Part shown: positions 31,759 to 47,713 of the stretch, in pieces
Position numbering within the stretch: position 1 is the stretch's first letter
How the letters are laid out: each line of letters opens with the position of its first letter
Origin: Candidatus Reconcilbacillus cellulovorans
GTDB taxonomy: Bacteria > Bacillota > Bacilli > Paenibacillales > Reconciliibacillaceae
Direction of reading: 5' to 3'
Assembly (NCBI GenBank): GCA_002507565.1
Contig: MOXJ01000003.1
Coordinates: 1 to 64,000 of the forward strand
Length of the DNA stretch: 64,000 nucleotides
The notes under the pieces: model-generated
What the model was told of the DNA's origin: nothing
Seen by the model: only the letters and a program-made list of their open reading frames with translations
Database searches by the model: none
Made by a program: the position numbers and the translations under genes

Positions 31759-33834
31759 ATGCCCAGACAAGTCTCGTTGCAGCAAACGCGCAACATCGGG
31801 ATCATGGCGCATATCGACGCGGGCAAAACGACGACGACCGAGCGCATCCTGTTTTATACCGGCCGCACCCACAAGCTCGGCGAAGTGCATGAAGGCTCCG
31901 CCACGATGGACTGGATGGAACAGGAACAGGAGCGCGGCATCACGATCACGTCCGCCGCGACCACCTGTTTCTGGAAGGGCCATCGCATCAACATCATCGA
32001 CACACCGGGTCACGTTGATTTCACGGTGGAAGTCGAGCGGTCGCTGCGCGTGTTAGACGGCGCGATCGCCATTTTCAGCGCGAAGGAAGGCGTCGAGCCG
32101 CAGTCGGAGACGGTCTGGCGCCAGGCGGACAAATACGGCGTGCCGCGCATCGCGTACGTCAACAAGATGGACATCGTCGGCGCCGATTTTCCGTCCGTCA
32201 TTGCCCAGATGCGCGACCGGCTGCGCGCCAACGCGGTGGCGATTCAGCTTCCGATCGGTGCGGAGGCGGACTTCGTCGGCATCATCGACCTGATCGAGCA
32301 ATGCGCCTATATCTATAAAGACGATCTCGGCAAAGTGATCGAGCGGACGGAGATTCCGGCCGAATACGCCGAGCGCGTCGAACAGTATCGCACCGAACTG
32401 CTCGAGAAAGTCGCAGAGCTCGACGAAGAGCTGATGATGAAATATCTGGAGGGTGAGTCGATCACCGTCGAGGAACTGAAGCGGGTTCTGCGCAAAGGCG
32501 TGTGCGAAGGCAAAATTTTTCCCGTGTTGTGCGGTTCCTCGTATAAAAACAAGGGCGTGCAGCTGTTGCTCGACGCTGTCGTCGACTATTTGCCGGCGCC
32601 GACCGACATTCCCGATGTCCGCGGACATCTCGAGGACGGTTCAGAAGCGACGCGCAAATCGTCTGACGAGGAGCCGTTCGCTGCGCTTGCGTTCAAGATC
32701 ATGTCCGACCCGTTCGTCGGCAAGCTGACGTTTTTCCGCGTGTATTCCGGGACGCTCAGCTCCGGCACGTACGTACTCAATTCGACGAAAGGCAAGCGCG
32801 AGCGGATCGGACGGCTTTTGCAGATGCACGCCAACCATCGCGAGGAGATCGACCAGGTGTTCGCGGGCGACATCGCCGCTGCCGTCGGCCTGAAGGATAC
32901 GACGACCGGCGACACGCTGTGCGACGAAAAGCATCCGATCGTACTCGAATCGATGCAGTTCCCGGACCCGGTCATTTCCGTTGCGGTCGAGCCGAAGACG
33001 AAGGCCGACCAGGAGCGGATGAGTCAGGCGCTGTCCCGGCTTGCCGAAGAAGACCCGACGTTTCGGTACTACACCGACGAGGAGACCGGTCAGACGATCA
33101 TCCAGGGAATGGGCGAGCTCCATCTCGAAATCATCGTCGACCGCATGTACCGCGAGTTCAAGGTGGAAACCAACGTCGGCAAGCCGCAGGTCGCTTATCG
33201 CGAAACATTCCGCAACTCGGCCAAAGTCGAGGGCAAGTTTATCCGCCAGACCGGCGGGCGCGGCCAGTACGGCCATGTCTGGATCGAGTTCGAGCCGTTG
33301 CCGCCGGGGTCGGGATTCCAGTTCGAAAACCGGATCGTCGGCGGCGTCGTGCCGAAAGAATACGTTCCGGCCGTGCAGGCCGGCATTGAAGAGGCGATGC
33401 GCAACGGGGTGCTCGCCGGCTATCCGCTCGTCGATATCAAGGCGATTCTGTTCGACGGATCGTACCATGACGTCGACTCGAGCGAAATGGCGTTCAAGAT
33501 CGCCGCTTCGCTCGCGCTCAAAGCGGCGAAGGACAAGTGCAACCCTGTGCTGCTCGAGCCGATCATGAAAGTGGAAGTCGTCGTGCCGGAGGAATACATG
33601 GGCGACGTCATGGGCGACCTCAATTCCCGACGCGGCCGGATCGAAGGCATGGACACCCGCGCGGGGGCGCAGGTCATCCGTGCGAAAGTGCCGCTGGCCG
33701 AAATGTTCGGCTACTCGACGACGCTCCGCTCGAGGACGCAGGGGCGCGGGACGTATTCGATGGAACTGTCCCATTACGAGGAAGTTCCGAAGAACATCGC
33801 CGACGAAATCATCGCGAAAAAGCAAGGCGCATAG
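31759..33834 (+). CDS. fusA: Elongation factor G
   Basis: Translocation GTPase of 691 residues. G1 is AHIDAGKTT (about 17-25), switch [11 protein letters not shown] and G4 NKMD are all present. Domain IV carries [13 protein letters not shown]. Only the classical elongation factor is seen here. The ribosome binding region (AAAGGGG) is 13 bases before ATG, longer than optimal. Confidence 0.98.
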   Translation: MPRQVSLQQTRNIGIMAHIDAGKTTTTERILFYTGRTHKLGEVHEGSATMDWMEQEQERGITITSAATTCFWKGHRINIIDTPGHVDFTVEVERSLRVLDGAIAIFSAKEGVEPQSETVWRQADKYGVPRIAYVNKMDIVGADFPSVIAQMRDRLRANAVAIQLPIGAEADFVGIIDLIEQCAYIYKDDLGKVIERTEIPAEYAERVEQYRTELLEKVAELDEELMMKYLEGESITVEELKRVLRKGVCEGKIFPVLCGSSYKNKGVQLLLDAVVDYLPAPTDIPDVRGHLEDGSEATRKSSDEEPFAALAFKIMSDPFVGKLTFFRVYSGTLSSGTYVLNSTKGKRERIGRLLQMHANHREEIDQVFAGDIAAAVGLKDTTTGDTLCDEKHPIVLESMQFPDPVISVAVEPKTKADQERMSQALSRLAEEDPTFRYYTDEETGQTIIQGMGELHLEIIVDRMYREFKVETNVGKPQVAYRETFRNSAKVEGKFIRQTGGRGQYGHVWIEFEPLPPGSGFQFENRIVGGVVPKEYVPAVQAGIEEAMRNGVLAGYPLVDIKAILFDGSYHDVDSSEMAFKIAASLALKAAKDKCNPVLLEPIMKVEVVVPEEYMGDVMGDLNSRRGRIEGMDTRAGAQVIRAKVPLAEMFGYSTTLRSRTQGRGTYSMELSHYEEVPKNIADEIIAKKQGA

Positions 33835-33873
33835 CGCCTGCTAAATCCAACGCGCGAGGAGGAAAAGATTTAC

Positions 33874-35067
<1,194 letters not shown>

Positions 35068-35105
35068 CGCGCCCGGCGACGATACGGGCTGCGCTTCCGT
35101 GAGCG

Positions 35106-35144
35106 GGTCGGGTCCCGCCCTCTCGGCGGGATCCGACCGTTTTT
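35106..35144 (+). terminator. Terminator after tuf
   Basis: GGTCGGGTCCCGCC (35106-35119) pairs with GGCGGGATCCGACC (35125-35138) through one G-U pair, followed by GTTTTT. It separates the str group from the S10 operon. Confidence 0.93.
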
Positions 35145-35148
35145 GGTC

Positions 35149-35178
35149 TTGCAGGGAAGCGAGGGGTTCGGTTATAAT
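35149..35178 (+). promoter_or_regulatory. Promoter of the S10-spc-alpha cluster
   Basis: TTGCAG (35149-35154), 18-base spacer, perfect TATAAT (35173-35178). No terminator is found downstream until rpsI, so it may drive most of the 17-kb ribosomal block, aided by inner promoters. Confidence 0.82.
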
Positions 35179-35184
35179 AGAGAG

Positions 35185-35626
<442 letters not shown>

Positions 35627-35670
35627 CCGCTTAGGATAGCGGGTGAACGGCAGAAAGGGTGTCCATCGAC

Positions 35671-36303
35671 ATGAAGGGGATTTTGGGCAAAAAAATCGGC
35701 ATGACGCAGATTTTCGCCGAAGACGGCACCGTCGTTCCGGTTACGGTCATTCAGGCCGGTCCGTGCGTCGTTCTCCAAAAAAAGAGTATGGAAAACGACG
35801 GTTACGAAGCGATTCAGCTTGGCTTTGAGGACAAAAAGGAAAAAAACGCGACCAAACCGGAGATCGGCCACGCCAAAAAGGCGGGAACGACGCCCAAACG
35901 GTTCATTCGCGAGATTCGCGGCGTCAATCTTGCGGATTATGAAGTCGGCCAGGAGATTCGCGCCGACATTTTCAAGGAAGGCGAGCTTGTCGACGTGACC
36001 GGCACATCGAAAGGTAAAGGATTTGCCGGCGCGATCAAGCGTCACGGGCAGTCGCGAGGGCCGATGGCGCACGGTTCCAAATATCACCGCGGCCCCGGGA
36101 CGCTTGCGATTATCCGCGACGCCAACCGCGTTCCGAAAGGCAAGAAACTTCCCGGACACATGGGGCACGAACGCGTCACGATCCAGAAACTGCCCATCGT
36201 GAAAGTGGATGCCGAGCGCAACCTCATACTCGTCAAAGGTTCCGTGCCGGGTCCGCGCAACGGTTATCTCAGCATCCGGTCGACGGTCAAGCAGCAGGCT
36301 TGA
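35671..36303 (+). CDS. rplC: 50S ribosomal protein L3
   Basis: Protein of 210 residues, an early assembly protein near the peptidyl transferase centre. [21 protein letters not shown] is the conserved central loop. ATG 35671 gives the family start [13 protein letters not shown]; a GTG at 35659 would overlap the AAAGGG site. L3 also assists mini-RNase III (encoded at 16668) in Bacillus. Confidence 0.97.
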   Translation: MKGILGKKIGMTQIFAEDGTVVPVTVIQAGPCVVLQKKSMENDGYEAIQLGFEDKKEKNATKPEIGHAKKAGTTPKRFIREIRGVNLADYEVGQEIRADIFKEGELVDVTGTSKGKGFAGAIKRHGQSRGPMAHGSKYHRGPGTLAIIRDANRVPKGKKLPGHMGHERVTIQKLPIVKVDAERNLILVKGSVPGPRNGYLSIRSTVKQQA

Positions 36304-36337
36304 CGTGGACGGATGCGAGGAAGGGAGGATCGCTCGT

Positions 36338-36964
36338 ATGCCGAAAGTGGCGGTTTACAATATGAACGGCGAACAGGTGGGCGAAATCGAGCTGTCCGAT
36401 GCGGTGTTCGGCATCGAACCGCACGTCCACGCGATGCACGAGGTCGTGCTCATGCAGCAGGCGTCGATGCGGGCGGGCACGCACAAGACGAAAACGCGCG
36501 GCGAGGTCAGCGGCGGCGGCCGTAAACCATGGCCGCAGAAAGGCACCGGCCGCGCACGCCAGGGCAGTATCCGCGCCCCGCAATGGAAAGGCGGCGGCGT
36601 CGTGTTCGGTCCTGTGCCGCGCAGCTACGCTTACAAGCTGCCGAAAAAGGTGCGCAGGCTGGCGATGCGCTCGGCGCTTTCTTCCAAAGTACGGGACAAC
36701 GAACTGATCGTGCTTGACGAATTGCGCTTCGAGCGTCCGAAGACGAAAGCGTTCGTTGGCATGCTGAAGCGGCTGAACGTCGACCGCAAGGCGCTCGTCG
36801 TCAGCGGCGATTTCGACGAGAACGCGGCATTGTCGGCGCGCAACATTCCCGGCGTCAAGTTTATCGCGGCCGACGGCATCAACGTCCTCGACGTTCTGCG
36901 TCACGACAAGCTCATCCTGACGAAGGACGCCGTGGCGAAAGTCGAGGAGGTGTTCGCGCAATGA
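36338..36964 (+). CDS. rplD: 50S ribosomal protein L4
   Basis: Protein of 208 residues lining the exit tunnel. The tunnel loop is [20 protein letters not shown] and the family start [12 protein letters not shown] is clear. ATG 36338 follows AAGGGAGGAT. L4 is the regulator of the S10 operon in E. coli; whether it acts on the rpsJ leader here is unknown. The last codon overlaps rplW (ATGA). Confidence 0.97.
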   Translation: MPKVAVYNMNGEQVGEIELSDAVFGIEPHVHAMHEVVLMQQASMRAGTHKTKTRGEVSGGGRKPWPQKGTGRARQGSIRAPQWKGGGVVFGPVPRSYAYKLPKKVRRLAMRSALSSKVRDNELIVLDELRFERPKTKAFVGMLKRLNVDRKALVVSGDFDENAALSARNIPGVKFIAADGINVLDVLRHDKLILTKDAVAKVEEVFAQ

Positions 36965-37257
36965 CGGGTGTCAGCCCCTACGACATCATCAAGCGGCCGA
37001 TCATCACCGAACGCAGCACCGACCTGATGAAGCAAAAGCAGTACGTGTTCGAGGTCGACATCCGCGCGACGAAACCGGAGATCAAGAAGGCCGTCGAGCA
37101 GATTTTTAAAGTGAAAGTCGTCAAGGTCAACACGATGCGCGTGCCCGGCAAACCGAAGCGATTCGGGCGCTACAGCGGTTATACGCGCGAGTGGAAAAAG
37201 GCGATCGTCCGGCTGAGCGACGACAGCAAGCCGCTCGAATTTTTCGAAGGCGTCTGA
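36961..37257 (+). CDS. rplW: 50S ribosomal protein L23
   Basis: Protein of 98 residues at the tunnel exit, docking site for trigger factor and [16 protein letters not shown] and the basic loop [22 protein letters not shown] are typical. Start overlaps the rplD stop by four bases, implying coupled translation. Confidence 0.97.
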   Translation: MTGVSPYDIIKRPIITERSTDLMKQKQYVFEVDIRATKPEIKKAVEQIFKVKVVKVNTMRVPGKPKRFGRYSGYTREWKKAIVRLSDDSKPLEFFEGV

Positions 37258-37271
37258 GGAAGGTGATCACC

Positions 37272-38099
<828 letters not shown>

Positions 38100-38114
38100 C
38101 GGGGGGCAAGATCG

Positions 38115-38396
38115 ATGGGCCGCAGCCTGAAGAAAGGACCGTTCGCCGACGAGCATTTGCTTAAGAAAGTGCGAGCGTTGAACGAAAGCGGCAAGAAGGC
38201 CGTCATCAAGACGTGGTCGCGCCGTTCGACGATCTTTCCGGAGTTCGTCGGCCACACGTTCGCCGTTTACGACGGCCGCAAGCACGTGCCGGTCTACGTG
38301 ACGGAAGACATGGTCGGCCATAAGCTCGGTGAGTTCGCGCCGACCCGGACGTTCCGCGGACACGCGGGCGACGACAAGAAGACGGCCAAACGGTGA
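38115..38396 (+). CDS. rpsS: 30S ribosomal protein S19
   Basis: Protein of 93 residues in the 30S head, contacting S13 and the A-site t[19 protein letters not shown] and [19 protein letters not shown] are diagnostic. It starts 15 bases after the rplB stop. The end is near the rplV ribosome binding site. Confidence 0.98.
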   Translation: MGRSLKKGPFADEHLLKKVRALNESGKKAVIKTWSRRSTIFPEFVGHTFAVYDGRKHVPVYVTEDMVGHKLGEFAPTRTFRGHAGDDKKTAKR

Positions 38397-38428
38397 CGCG
38401 GGAGCACACAAGGAGGTCGAACGTTTCG

Positions 38429-38893
38429 ATGCAAGCGAAAGCGCACGCGCGATTCGTGCGGATCTCGCCGCGCAAGGCCCGGCTGGTTATCGACCTGATC
38501 CGAGGCAAAAACGTCGGCGAGGCGTTCGCCATTCTGCGCCACACGCCGAAAGCCGCGTCGCCGATCGTCGAGAAGGTGCTGAAATCGGCGGTGGCGAACG
38601 CGGAGCACAACTATTCGATGAATCCGGACCGGTTGTTCATCTGCGAAGCCTACGTCAATCAGGGGCCGACGCTCAAACGGATCCGTCCCCGCGCGCGCGG
38701 CCGGGCCGACCGCATCCTGAAGCGGACGAGCCACATCACGGTCGTCGTTGCAGAGCGGGAAGAACGCCGGGTTGAGCGACAACCGAAACGCGCGCCGCAA
38801 GCGGAAGCGCAGCAGACGGCGGCCGCGGCGGCTTCGTCCGGCCAAGCGCCGGCGGAGGCGAAGCCGGAGCAACAACAGGCGAAGGAGGGCTGA
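38429..38893 (+). CDS. rplV: 50S ribosomal protein L22 with a C-terminal extension
   Basis: Protein of 154 residues; most L22 have 110-115. Residues 1-112 are ordinary L22, from [19 protein letters not shown] to the tunnel hairpin ([16 protein letters not shown]) and THITVVV. The last ~40 residues are an added low-complexity tail, rich in Ala, Gln, Glu and Arg. L22's C-terminus is near the outer tunnel mouth, so the tail probably projects outside. Start ATG 38429, 9 bases from AAGGAGGTCG. rpsC follows after 3 bases. Confidence 0.96.
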   Translation: MQAKAHARFVRISPRKARLVIDLIRGKNVGEAFAILRHTPKAASPIVEKVLKSAVANAEHNYSMNPDRLFICEAYVNQGPTLKRIRPRARGRADRILKRTSHITVVVAEREERRVERQPKRAPQAEAQQTAAAAASSGQAPAEAKPEQQQAKEG

Positions 38894-38896
38894 CGC

Positions 38897-39586
38897 GTGG
38901 GCCAGAAAGTAAGCCCGGTAGGACTTCGAATCGGCATTATCCGGGACTGGGAATCGAAATGGTACGCCGAACGCGACTTCGGCGTTCTGTTGATGGAAGA
39001 CGTCAAAATCCGCGACTTTCTGAAAAAGAAGCTGAAAGACTGCGCCGTCTCCCGAATCGAAATCGAGCGGGCGGCCAACCGCGTCAACATCACGATCCAT
39101 ACGGCGAAGCCGGGGATGGTGATCGGCAAGGGCGGTTCGGAAATCGACGTCCTGCGCGCCCAGATCGCCAAAATGACGAACAAGAAAATTCACATCAATA
39201 TCGCCGAAATCAAGAATCCTGACCTCGACGCGACGCTCGTCGCGGAATCGATCGCCCAACAGATCGAGCGCCGCGTGTCGTACCGCCGCGCGATGAAACA
39301 GGCGATTCAGCGCGTCATGCGGGCGGGCGCCAAAGGCGTCAAGACGAAGGTGAGCGGCCGGCTGGCCGGAGCGGAAATCGCCCGCAGCGAAGGGTACAGC
39401 GAAGGAACGGTTCCGCTGCAGACGTTGCGCGCCGATATCGATTACGGTTTCGCTGAGGCGCACACGACATACGGCCGTATCGGCGTCAAGGTCTGGATTT
39501 ACCGCGGCGACGTGTTGCCGGTCAAGAAAAAAGCCGGCGGCGGAGAGGGGGCCAAAGACGACCATGCTCATGCCCAGACGCGTTAA
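38897..39586 (+). CDS. rpsC: 30S ribosomal protein S3
   Basis: Protein of 229 residues at the mRNA entry channel with helicase function. The KH domain motif is [33 protein letters not shown] is the family start, using GTG 38897 after GAAGGAGGG. The C-terminus overlaps rplP by 23 bases. Confidence 0.98.
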   Translation: MGQKVSPVGLRIGIIRDWESKWYAERDFGVLLMEDVKIRDFLKKKLKDCAVSRIEIERAANRVNITIHTAKPGMVIGKGGSEIDVLRAQIAKMTNKKIHINIAEIKNPDLDATLVAESIAQQIERRVSYRRAMKQAIQRVMRAGAKGVKTKVSGRLAGAEIARSEGYSEGTVPLQTLRADIDYGFAEAHTTYGRIGVKVWIYRGDVLPVKKKAGGGEGAKDDHAHAQTR

Positions 39587-40001
39587 ATGGAGGAAAGAAC
39601 AACGCGGTCGCCTGAAGGGCCGCGCTAAGGGCGGCACCGAGGTGGCGTTCGGCGACTACGGCCTGCAGGCGCTCGAACCGGCCTGGGTCACGAACCGCCA
39701 GATCGAAGCGGCGCGTATCGCGATCACGCGGTACATTCGGCGCGGCGGCAAAGTGTGGATCAAAATTTTCCCGTCCAAACCGGTGACGCAGAAGCCGCTC
39801 GAAGTCCGGATGGGCAGCGGCAAGGGCAATGTCGAAAAATGGGTTGCCGTCGTCAAGCCGGGGAAAATTTTGTTCGAACTCGCCGGCGTCAGCGAGGAAG
39901 TCGCCCGCGAGGCGTTTCGACTTGCGTCGCACAAACTGCCGATCAAGACGAAATTCGTAAAACGCGAACATGTGGGCGGTGAGGGGAATGAAAGCCAGTG
40001 A
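39564..40001 (+). CDS. rplP: 50S ribosomal protein L16
   Basis: Protein of 145 residues near the A-site tRNA elbow. [19 protein letters not shown] is the usual start, so ATG 39564 (inside rpsC) is taken over ATG 39570. [17 protein letters not shown] contains the arginine-hydroxylation loop region of the family. Overlaps rpmC by 14 bases. Confidence 0.97.
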   Translation: MLMPRRVKWRKEQRGRLKGRAKGGTEVAFGDYGLQALEPAWVTNRQIEAARIAITRYIRRGGKVWIKIFPSKPVTQKPLEVRMGSGKGNVEKWVAVVKPGKILFELAGVSEEVAREAFRLASHKLPIKTKFVKREHVGGEGNESQ

Positions 40002-40185
40002 TTTCCGCAACATGACCAACGAGGAAATCATCCGGAAGGTGAACGGGCTGAAAGAAGAACTGTTTCATCTCCGGTTTCAGATGGCGACCGGTCAGCTGGA
40101 AAACCCCGCCCGGATCCGCGAACTGCGCAAGCAGATCGCGCGTGCGAAGACCGTGTTGCGTGAACGCGAACTGGGAATCGGCTGA
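39988..40185 (+). CDS. rpmC: 50S ribosomal protein L29
   Basis: Protein of 65 residues, two helices at the tunnel exit next to L23. [14 protein letters not shown] and [15 protein letters not shown] are diagnostic. ATG 39988, 5 bases after GAGGGG; an earlier in-frame ATG (39970) would add residues not found in the family. Overlaps rplP. Confidence 0.96.
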   Translation: MKASDFRNMTNEEIIRKVNGLKEELFHLRFQMATGQLENPARIRELRKQIARAKTVLRERELGIG

Positions 40186-40218
40186 CGCCATTTACGCCTC
40201 GCGAAGGAGGGGACGATC

Positions 40219-40506
40219 TTGGAAGTTACGAGCGTGAACAACCGGCCGCAGCGCAACAGGCGGAAAGTTCAGATCGGCCGTGTCGTCAGCGACAAGATGC
40301 AGAAAACGATCGTAGTCGCCGTGGAGCGGCACAAGAAACATCCGCTTTATCACAAACGCGTCAAAGTGACCAAAAAATACAAGGCACACGACGAAAACAA
40401 CGAGGCGAAAATCGGCGATCTCGTCGAGATCATGGAAACGCGGCCGTTGTCGAAAGAGAAACGGTGGCGGCTCGTGCGCATCATCGAACGGCCGGTAACG
40501 AGATGA
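40219..40506 (+). CDS. rpsQ: 30S ribosomal protein S17
   Basis: Protein of 95 residues, a primary 16S-binding OB-fold protein. [19 protein letters not shown] and [24 protein letters not shown] (interrupted here for brevity) define the family. Start is TTG 40219 with AAGGAGGGG upstream. The first 12 residues extend beyond the shortest S17 proteins. Confidence 0.97.
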   Translation: MEVTSVNNRPQRNRRKVQIGRVVSDKMQKTIVVAVERHKKHPLYHKRVKVTKKYKAHDENNEAKIGDLVEIMETRPLSKEKRWRLVRIIERPVTR

Positions 40507-40525
40507 GCCAGAGGAGGGGACTCCG

Positions 40526-40894
40526 GTGATCCAACCGTTTACGCGACTCAACGTGGCCGACAACACCGGCGCCAAAAAACTGATGTGCATCCGCGTGCTC
40601 GGCGGCAGCGGCCGGCGCGTCGGACGGATCGGCGACATGATCGTCTGCTCCGTTAAGGAAGCGACGCCTGGCGGCGTTGTCAAGAAAGGCGACGTCGTCC
40701 GCGCCGTCATCGTCCGGACGAAACGGCCGATGCGCCGCAAGGACGGCTCGTACATCCGCTTCGACGAAAACGCGGCGGTCATTATCCGGGAAGACAAAAG
40801 CCCGCGCGGCACCCGGATTTTCGGTCCCGTCGCCCGCGAGTTGCGCGAGAAAGATTTCATGAAAATCATCTCCCTCGCGCCGGAAGTCATCTGA
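40526..40894 (+). CDS. rplN: 50S ribosomal protein L14
   Basis: Protein of 122 residues at the subunit interface, bridging to 16S helix 14 and binding the silencing factor Rsf[18 protein letters not shown] and [20 protein letters not shown] are diagnostic. GTG start after AGGAGGGGA. First gene of the classical central part of the cluster. Confidence 0.98.
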   Translation: MIQPFTRLNVADNTGAKKLMCIRVLGGSGRRVGRIGDMIVCSVKEATPGGVVKKGDVVRAVIVRTKRPMRRKDGSYIRFDENAAVIIREDKSPRGTRIFGPVARELREKDFMKIISLAPEVI

Positions 40895-40918
40895 AACGAA
40901 GAGGGGCGAAAAAGCGTC

Positions 40919-41263
40919 ATGATCAAGAAAGCGCCTGCTGGAAAAAATAAACTTCACGTGCGCAAGGGCGACATCGTGATCGTCATTTCCGGCAAGGACA
41001 AAGGCAAAAAAGGGCGCGTGCTCGCCGCCTATCCGCGCGAAAACCGCGTGCTCGTCGAAGGCGTCAACATCGTCAAGCGGCACACGAAGCCGAATCCGGC
41101 GTATCCGCAGGGCGGCATCATCGAGAAAGAAGCGCCCATTCACGTATCGAACGTCATGCACGTCGACCCGAAAGACGGCCGACCGACGCGCATCGGTTAC
41201 AAAATTCTCGAAAACGGCAAAAAGGTGCGTGTCGCCAAACGTTCGGGTCTTGTGATTGACTGA
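40919..41263 (+). CDS. rplX: 50S ribosomal protein L24
   Basis: Protein of 114 residues, an assembly initiator with an N-terminal KOW motif ([21 protein letters not shown]). [16 protein letters not shown] follows as in the family. ATG 40919 has GAGGGGCGAA upstream. Length is slightly above the usual 101-104, the extra residues being at the N-terminus. Confidence 0.97.
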   Translation: MIKKAPAGKNKLHVRKGDIVIVISGKDKGKKGRVLAAYPRENRVLVEGVNIVKRHTKPNPAYPQGGIIEKEAPIHVSNVMHVDPKDGRPTRIGYKILENGKKVRVAKRSGLVID

Positions 41264-41292
41264 CGGAAGCGGCGAAGAAAGGAGGTTTCCCG

Positions 41293-41838
41293 GTGGCGGC
41301 AAGGCTGAAGGAACGTTTTCTGAACGAGATTACGCCCGCGCTGATGCGGAAATTCGGATACACGTCCGTCATGCAGGTACCTCGCGTCGAAAAAATCGTC
41401 ATCAACATGGGCGTCGGCGACGCGGCGAACAACAGCAAACTGCTGGACGCGGCCGTGAACGACCTGCAGGCGATCGCCGGCCAGAAGCCGATCGTGACGC
41501 GAGCGAAAAAATCGATCGCGGGTTTCAAAATCCGCGCAGGTATGCCGATCGGCGTGAAGGTGACGCTTCGCGGCGACCGGATGTATTACTTCATGGACAA
41601 ACTGTTCAATATCGCACTGCCGCGCGTACGAGACTTCCGCGGCGTTTCGCCGAAATCGTTCGACGGCCGCGGCAATTACACGCTCGGCATCCGGGAACAA
41701 CTCATTTTCCCGGAAGTCGACTACGACAAAGTGGAGAAAGTGCGCGGCATGGAAGTGGTGTTTGTGACGACCGCCAAAACGGACGAGGAAGCGCGCGAGC
41801 TGCTCGACATGCTCGGCATGCCGTTCGCGCGGGCCTAA
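41293..41838 (+). CDS. rplE: 50S ribosomal protein L5
   Basis: Protein of 181 residues that carries 5S rRNA with L18. [15 protein letters not shown] and [19 protein letters not shown] are diagnostic, as is the C-terminal [15 protein letters not shown] 41293 after AAAGGAGGT. Twenty bases separate it from rpsN. Confidence 0.98.
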   Translation: MAARLKERFLNEITPALMRKFGYTSVMQVPRVEKIVINMGVGDAANNSKLLDAAVNDLQAIAGQKPIVTRAKKSIAGFKIRAGMPIGVKVTLRGDRMYYFMDKLFNIALPRVRDFRGVSPKSFDGRGNYTLGIREQLIFPEVDYDKVEKVRGMEVVFVTTAKTDEEARELLDMLGMPFARA

Positions 41839-41857
41839 GCGGAGGTGCGAAACGACA

Positions 41858-42043
41858 GTGGCAAAAGTTTCGATGATCGTCAAGCAGCGCCGGAAACCGA
41901 AGTTCAAAGTCCGCGCCTACACGCGCTGCGAACGTTGCGGGCGCCCGCGGGCCGTACTGCGGAAATTCAGGATTTGCCGGATCTGTTTCCGCGAACTGGC
42001 GTACAAGGGCCAGATTCCCGGGGTTCGAAAGGCCAGTTGGTAA
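41858..42043 (+). CDS. rpsN: 30S ribosomal protein S14, zinc-binding short form
   Basis: Protein of 61 residues. Cys24, Cys27, Cys40 and Cys43 form the zinc site of the type Z (C+) paralogue; zinc-free forms are about 89 residues. In Bacillus a zinc-independent S14 replaces it under zinc starvation; none is in this window. GTG 41858 with GGAGGTGCG upstream. Confidence 0.97.
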   Translation: MAKVSMIVKQRRKPKFKVRAYTRCERCGRPRAVLRKFRICRICFRELAYKGQIPGVRKASW

Positions 42044-42058
42044 AAGGAGGGATCCGCC

Positions 42059-42457
42059 ATGTCCATGTCCGATCCGATCGCCGACATGCTGACGCGCATT
42101 CGCAACGCGAACATGGTCCGGCACGACAAGGTCGAGGTTCCGGCGTCCAAGATCAAGCGCCAGATCGCGGAAATTCTAAAGCGCGAGGGTTTTATCCGCG
42201 ATTACGAATACATTGGGGATGAAAAGAAGGGCATTCTCCGCATTTTCCTGAAATACGGCCCCAATCAGGAGCGCGTCATCACGGGGCTTAAGCGCATCAG
42301 CAAGCCCGGCCTGCGCGTGTACGCGAAGGCGGCGGAGATGCCGCGCGTGCTCGGCGGACTCGGCATCGCGATCGTTTCCACGTCCAAAGGCGTCATGACG
42401 GACAAGGAAGCGCGTCAAGCCAATACCGGCGGCGAAGTGCTCTGCTATATCTGGTAA
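42059..42457 (+). CDS. rpsH: 30S ribosomal protein S8
   Basis: Protein of 132 residues of the central 16S domain. [15 protein letters not shown] and the C-terminal [18 protein letters not shown] are diagnostic. S8 represses the spc operon in E. coli; control here is not visible. AAAGGAGGGA precedes the ATG. Confidence 0.98.
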   Translation: MSMSDPIADMLTRIRNANMVRHDKVEVPASKIKRQIAEILKREGFIRDYEYIGDEKKGILRIFLKYGPNQERVITGLKRISKPGLRVYAKAAEMPRVLGGLGIAIVSTSKGVMTDKEARQANTGGEVLCYIW

Positions 42458-42487
42458 CATCCAACGGCTGAGAACGGAGGTGCTGTC

Positions 42488-43030
42488 ATGTCACGCATCG
42501 GACGCAAGCCGATCGCCATTCCGGACGGCGTCACCGTGACGTTGGACGACCGCCGGGTGACCGTCAAGGGACCGAAGGGCACGCTGTCGCGCGAGCTGCA
42601 CAAAGACATGCGCGTGACGGTGGAAGGCAACGTCGTCAAGGTGGAACGCCCGTCGGACGAGAAGCTGCACAAGGCGCTTCACGGCACGACGCGCAGCATC
42701 ATTTTCAACATGGTTCGCGGCGTCGTCGAAGGCTATTCCAAATCGCTCGAACTCGTCGGGATCGGTTATCGCGCCAGCTTGAGCGGCAAGAAACTCGTCT
42801 TGCATGTCGGTTATTCCCATCCCGTCGAGATCGAGCCGGAACCCGGCATTGAGTTCGAAGTGCCCGCGCCGAACAAGATTGTGGTCAAAGGCATCGACAA
42901 GGAGAGAGTCGGCATCGTCGCGGCGAAAATCCGGTCGGTCCGCGAGCCGGAGCCGTATCAGGGCAAAGGCATCCGCTACGAGGACGAACGCGTGCTGCGC
43001 AAAGAGGGTAAGGCCGGCAAGAAGAAGTAA
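42488..43030 (+). CDS. rplF: 50S ribosomal protein L6
   Basis: Protein of 180 residues near the sarcin-ricin loop. [32 protein letters not shown] and [13 protein letters not shown] are conserved. Two repeated domains, the usual length. Good AACGGAGGTG site upstream. Confidence 0.98.
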   Translation: MSRIGRKPIAIPDGVTVTLDDRRVTVKGPKGTLSRELHKDMRVTVEGNVVKVERPSDEKLHKALHGTTRSIIFNMVRGVVEGYSKSLELVGIGYRASLSGKKLVLHVGYSHPVEIEPEPGIEFEVPAPNKIVVKGIDKERVGIVAAKIRSVREPEPYQGKGIRYEDERVLRKEGKAGKKK

Positions 43031-43048
43031 TTCGGGGGTGCAAAGTTC

Positions 43049-43417
43049 GTGATCGAGAAAATCGACCGCAACGAAGCGCGGAAACGCCGCCACCGCCGCA
43101 TCCGCAAAAAAGTTTTCGGAACGCCGGAGCGACCGCGCCTGAATGTTTTCCGCTCGCTCAAGCATATGTACGCGCAGATCATCGACGACACGCGCGGGGT
43201 CACGCTGGCGGCTGCGTCCACGCTCGACAAGGCGCTGCGCGATCGAATCGAAAACGGCGGCAACGTCGAATCCGCGCGTCTGGTCGGCGAACTGGTCGCC
43301 AAGCGCGCGCTGGAAAAAGGTATTACGAAAGTCGTCTTCGACCGCGGCGGCTACAAATATCACGGACGCGTCAAGGCGCTTGCGGAGGCGGCGCGCGAGG
43401 CCGGGCTCGATTTCTGA
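43049..43417 (+). CDS. rplR: 50S ribosomal protein L18
   Basis: Protein of 122 residues that binds 5S rRNA with L5. The basic N-terminus ([17 protein letters not shown]) and [20 protein letters not shown] are typical; [19 protein letters not shown] ends it. GTG start with a GGGGTG-type site. Confidence 0.98.
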   Translation: MIEKIDRNEARKRRHRRIRKKVFGTPERPRLNVFRSLKHMYAQIIDDTRGVTLAAASTLDKALRDRIENGGNVESARLVGELVAKRALEKGITKVVFDRGGYKYHGRVKALAEAAREAGLDF

Positions 43418-43459
43418 GCCCTTGCGGGCGAACGCCATGACTAAAGGGAGGTAACCGTT

Positions 43460-43957
43460 TTGCGGGTCGATCCAAATACGCTTGAACTGTCCGAAAAAGT
43501 CGTTTCCATCAACCGCGTCGCCAAAGTCGTCAAAGGCGGCCGCCGATTCAGCTTCAGCGCGCTCGTCGTCGTCGGCGACGGCAAGGGATGGGTCGGCGCG
43601 GGGCTCGGCAAAGCGGCCGAGGTGCCGGACGCCATCCGTAAGGGCATCGAGGATGCCAAGAAAAACTTGATCCGCGTGCCGATCGTCCGTACGACGATTC
43701 CGCACGAAGTGATCGGCCATTTCGGCGCAGGTAAGGTGTTGCTCAAGCCGGCTTCGAAAGGTACGGGCATCATCGCCGGCGGTCCGGTGCGCGCCGTGCT
43801 GGAGCTGGCCGGCATCGGCGACATTTTGACCAAGTCGCTCGGATCCTCGAATCCGATCAATGTCGTCCGCGCAACGATCGACGCGCTCTTGCAGCTGAAG
43901 CGGCCGGAAGAAGTGGCAAGACTGCGAGGGAAGACTCTGGAAGAACTGCTCGGATAA
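43460..43957 (+). CDS. rpsE: 30S ribosomal protein S5
   Basis: Protein of 165 residues of the accuracy domain with S4 and S12. [19 protein letters not shown] and [20 protein letters not shown] (double-stranded RNA-binding fold) are diagnostic. TTG 43460 with AAAGGGAGG about 9 bases upstream. Confidence 0.97.
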   Translation: MRVDPNTLELSEKVVSINRVAKVVKGGRRFSFSALVVVGDGKGWVGAGLGKAAEVPDAIRKGIEDAKKNLIRVPIVRTTIPHEVIGHFGAGKVLLKPASKGTGIIAGGPVRAVLELAGIGDILTKSLGSSNPINVVRATIDALLQLKRPEEVARLRGKTLEELLG

Positions 43958-43971
43958 GGGGGGGTCGTCCC

Positions 43972-44160
43972 ATGGCGAAGAAATTGCAAATCACGCAGAC
44001 GCGCAGCTTGATCGGTCGGCCGGAAGATCAGCGGGCGACCGTCCGCTCGCTCGGTCTGCGCCGGATCCGTCATACCGTCGTGCACGACGACACGCCGACG
44101 ATCCGGGGCATGGTACACAAAGTCAGACATCTCGTCGAGGTCAAGGAACTCGACGCATGA
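43972..44160 (+). CDS. rpmD: 50S ribosomal protein L30
   Basis: Protein of 62 residues, the short bacterial form. [24 protein letters not shown] and [14 protein letters not shown] (each split from longer matches) fit the family. Located between rpsE and rplO as usual. Confidence 0.97.
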   Translation: MAKKLQITQTRSLIGRPEDQRATVRSLGLRRIRHTVVHDDTPTIRGMVHKVRHLVEVKELDA

Positions 44161-44191
44161 ACGCTAGAGACAGCCGGGAGGGCAAACGCTC

Positions 44192-44632
44192 ATGAAACTG
44201 CACGAACTGAAATCCGCCCCGGGAGCGCGGCACGCGCGCAAGCGGCTCGGCCGCGGCATCGGCAGCGGGCTTGGCAAGACGTCCGGCAAGGGCCATAAAG
44301 GCCAAAACGCGCGGTCGGGCGGAGGCGTGCGGCCCGGTTTCGAGGGAGGGCAGACCCCGCTTTACCGCCGGTTGCCGGAGCGCGGGTTTGTAAATATTTT
44401 CAAAAAAGAATATTCCATCGTCAACGTATCGGAGTTGAACCGGTTTTCCGATGGCGCGGAAGTGACGCCGGATGTGCTGATCGAGGCCGGTCTCGTCAAA
44501 AATGTCAAAGACGGCGTCAAAATTCTCGGCGAAGGCGAGTTGAACGTTCGGCTGACGGTGAAAGCCCATAAGTTTTCGCGTTCGGCGGTCGAAAAGATCG
44601 AGGCTGCGGGCGGCAAGGCCGAGGTGATCTGA
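44192..44632 (+). CDS. rplO: 50S ribosomal protein L15
   Basis: Protein of 146 residues. The extended Gly/Lys/Arg-rich N-terminus ([20 protein letters not shown]) threads into 23S rRNA; the C-terminal globular domain has [22 protein letters not shown]. secY follows after 4 bases. Confidence 0.98.
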   Translation: MKLHELKSAPGARHARKRLGRGIGSGLGKTSGKGHKGQNARSGGGVRPGFEGGQTPLYRRLPERGFVNIFKKEYSIVNVSELNRFSDGAEVTPDVLIEAGLVKNVKDGVKILGEGELNVRLTVKAHKFSRSAVEKIEAAGGKAEVI

Positions 44633-44636
44633 CGCC

Positions 44637-47376
<2,740 letters not shown>

Positions 47377-47384
<8 letters not shown>

Positions 47385-47709
47385 CATCGTCGGCAAGGTG
47401 ACGCCCGGTCAGGTCGTCCGGGTGCTTCGCGGAAGGGATCGCGGCAAATACGCGATCGTCGTCAAAGTGATCGACGAACGTTACGTTCTGATCGCCGACG
47501 GCGACAAGCGGAAGTTCGATCGACCGAAGAAAAAAAACGTGTTGCACCTGCAGATTTTGAACGACGTCCGACCCGAAGTGGCCGCGAGCCTTCGCGAGAC
47601 CGGGAAAGTGACCAACGCCAAGCTGCGTCATGCCTTGCTGCCTTACCGCGAGTCTGCTCCGCGTCCGGCGGAGGCGGGCGGCGAATCCGCGGAGGAAAAG
47701 GAGGTGTGA
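47377..47709 (+). CDS. KOW-domain RNA-binding protein (L14e-like)
   Basis: Protein of 110 residues. Its N-terminal part has the KOW turn ([20 protein letters not shown]) and a second strand pair ending with [14 protein letters not shown], as in the small L14e-like proteins encoded between map and infA in many Bacillota. RNA or ribosome binding is inferred. The last ~15 residues are Ala/Gly/Glu-rich. Start GTG 47377 with GAGGTG 7 bases upstream, overlapping the map stop. Confidence 0.88.
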
Positions 47710-47713
47710 GCCG

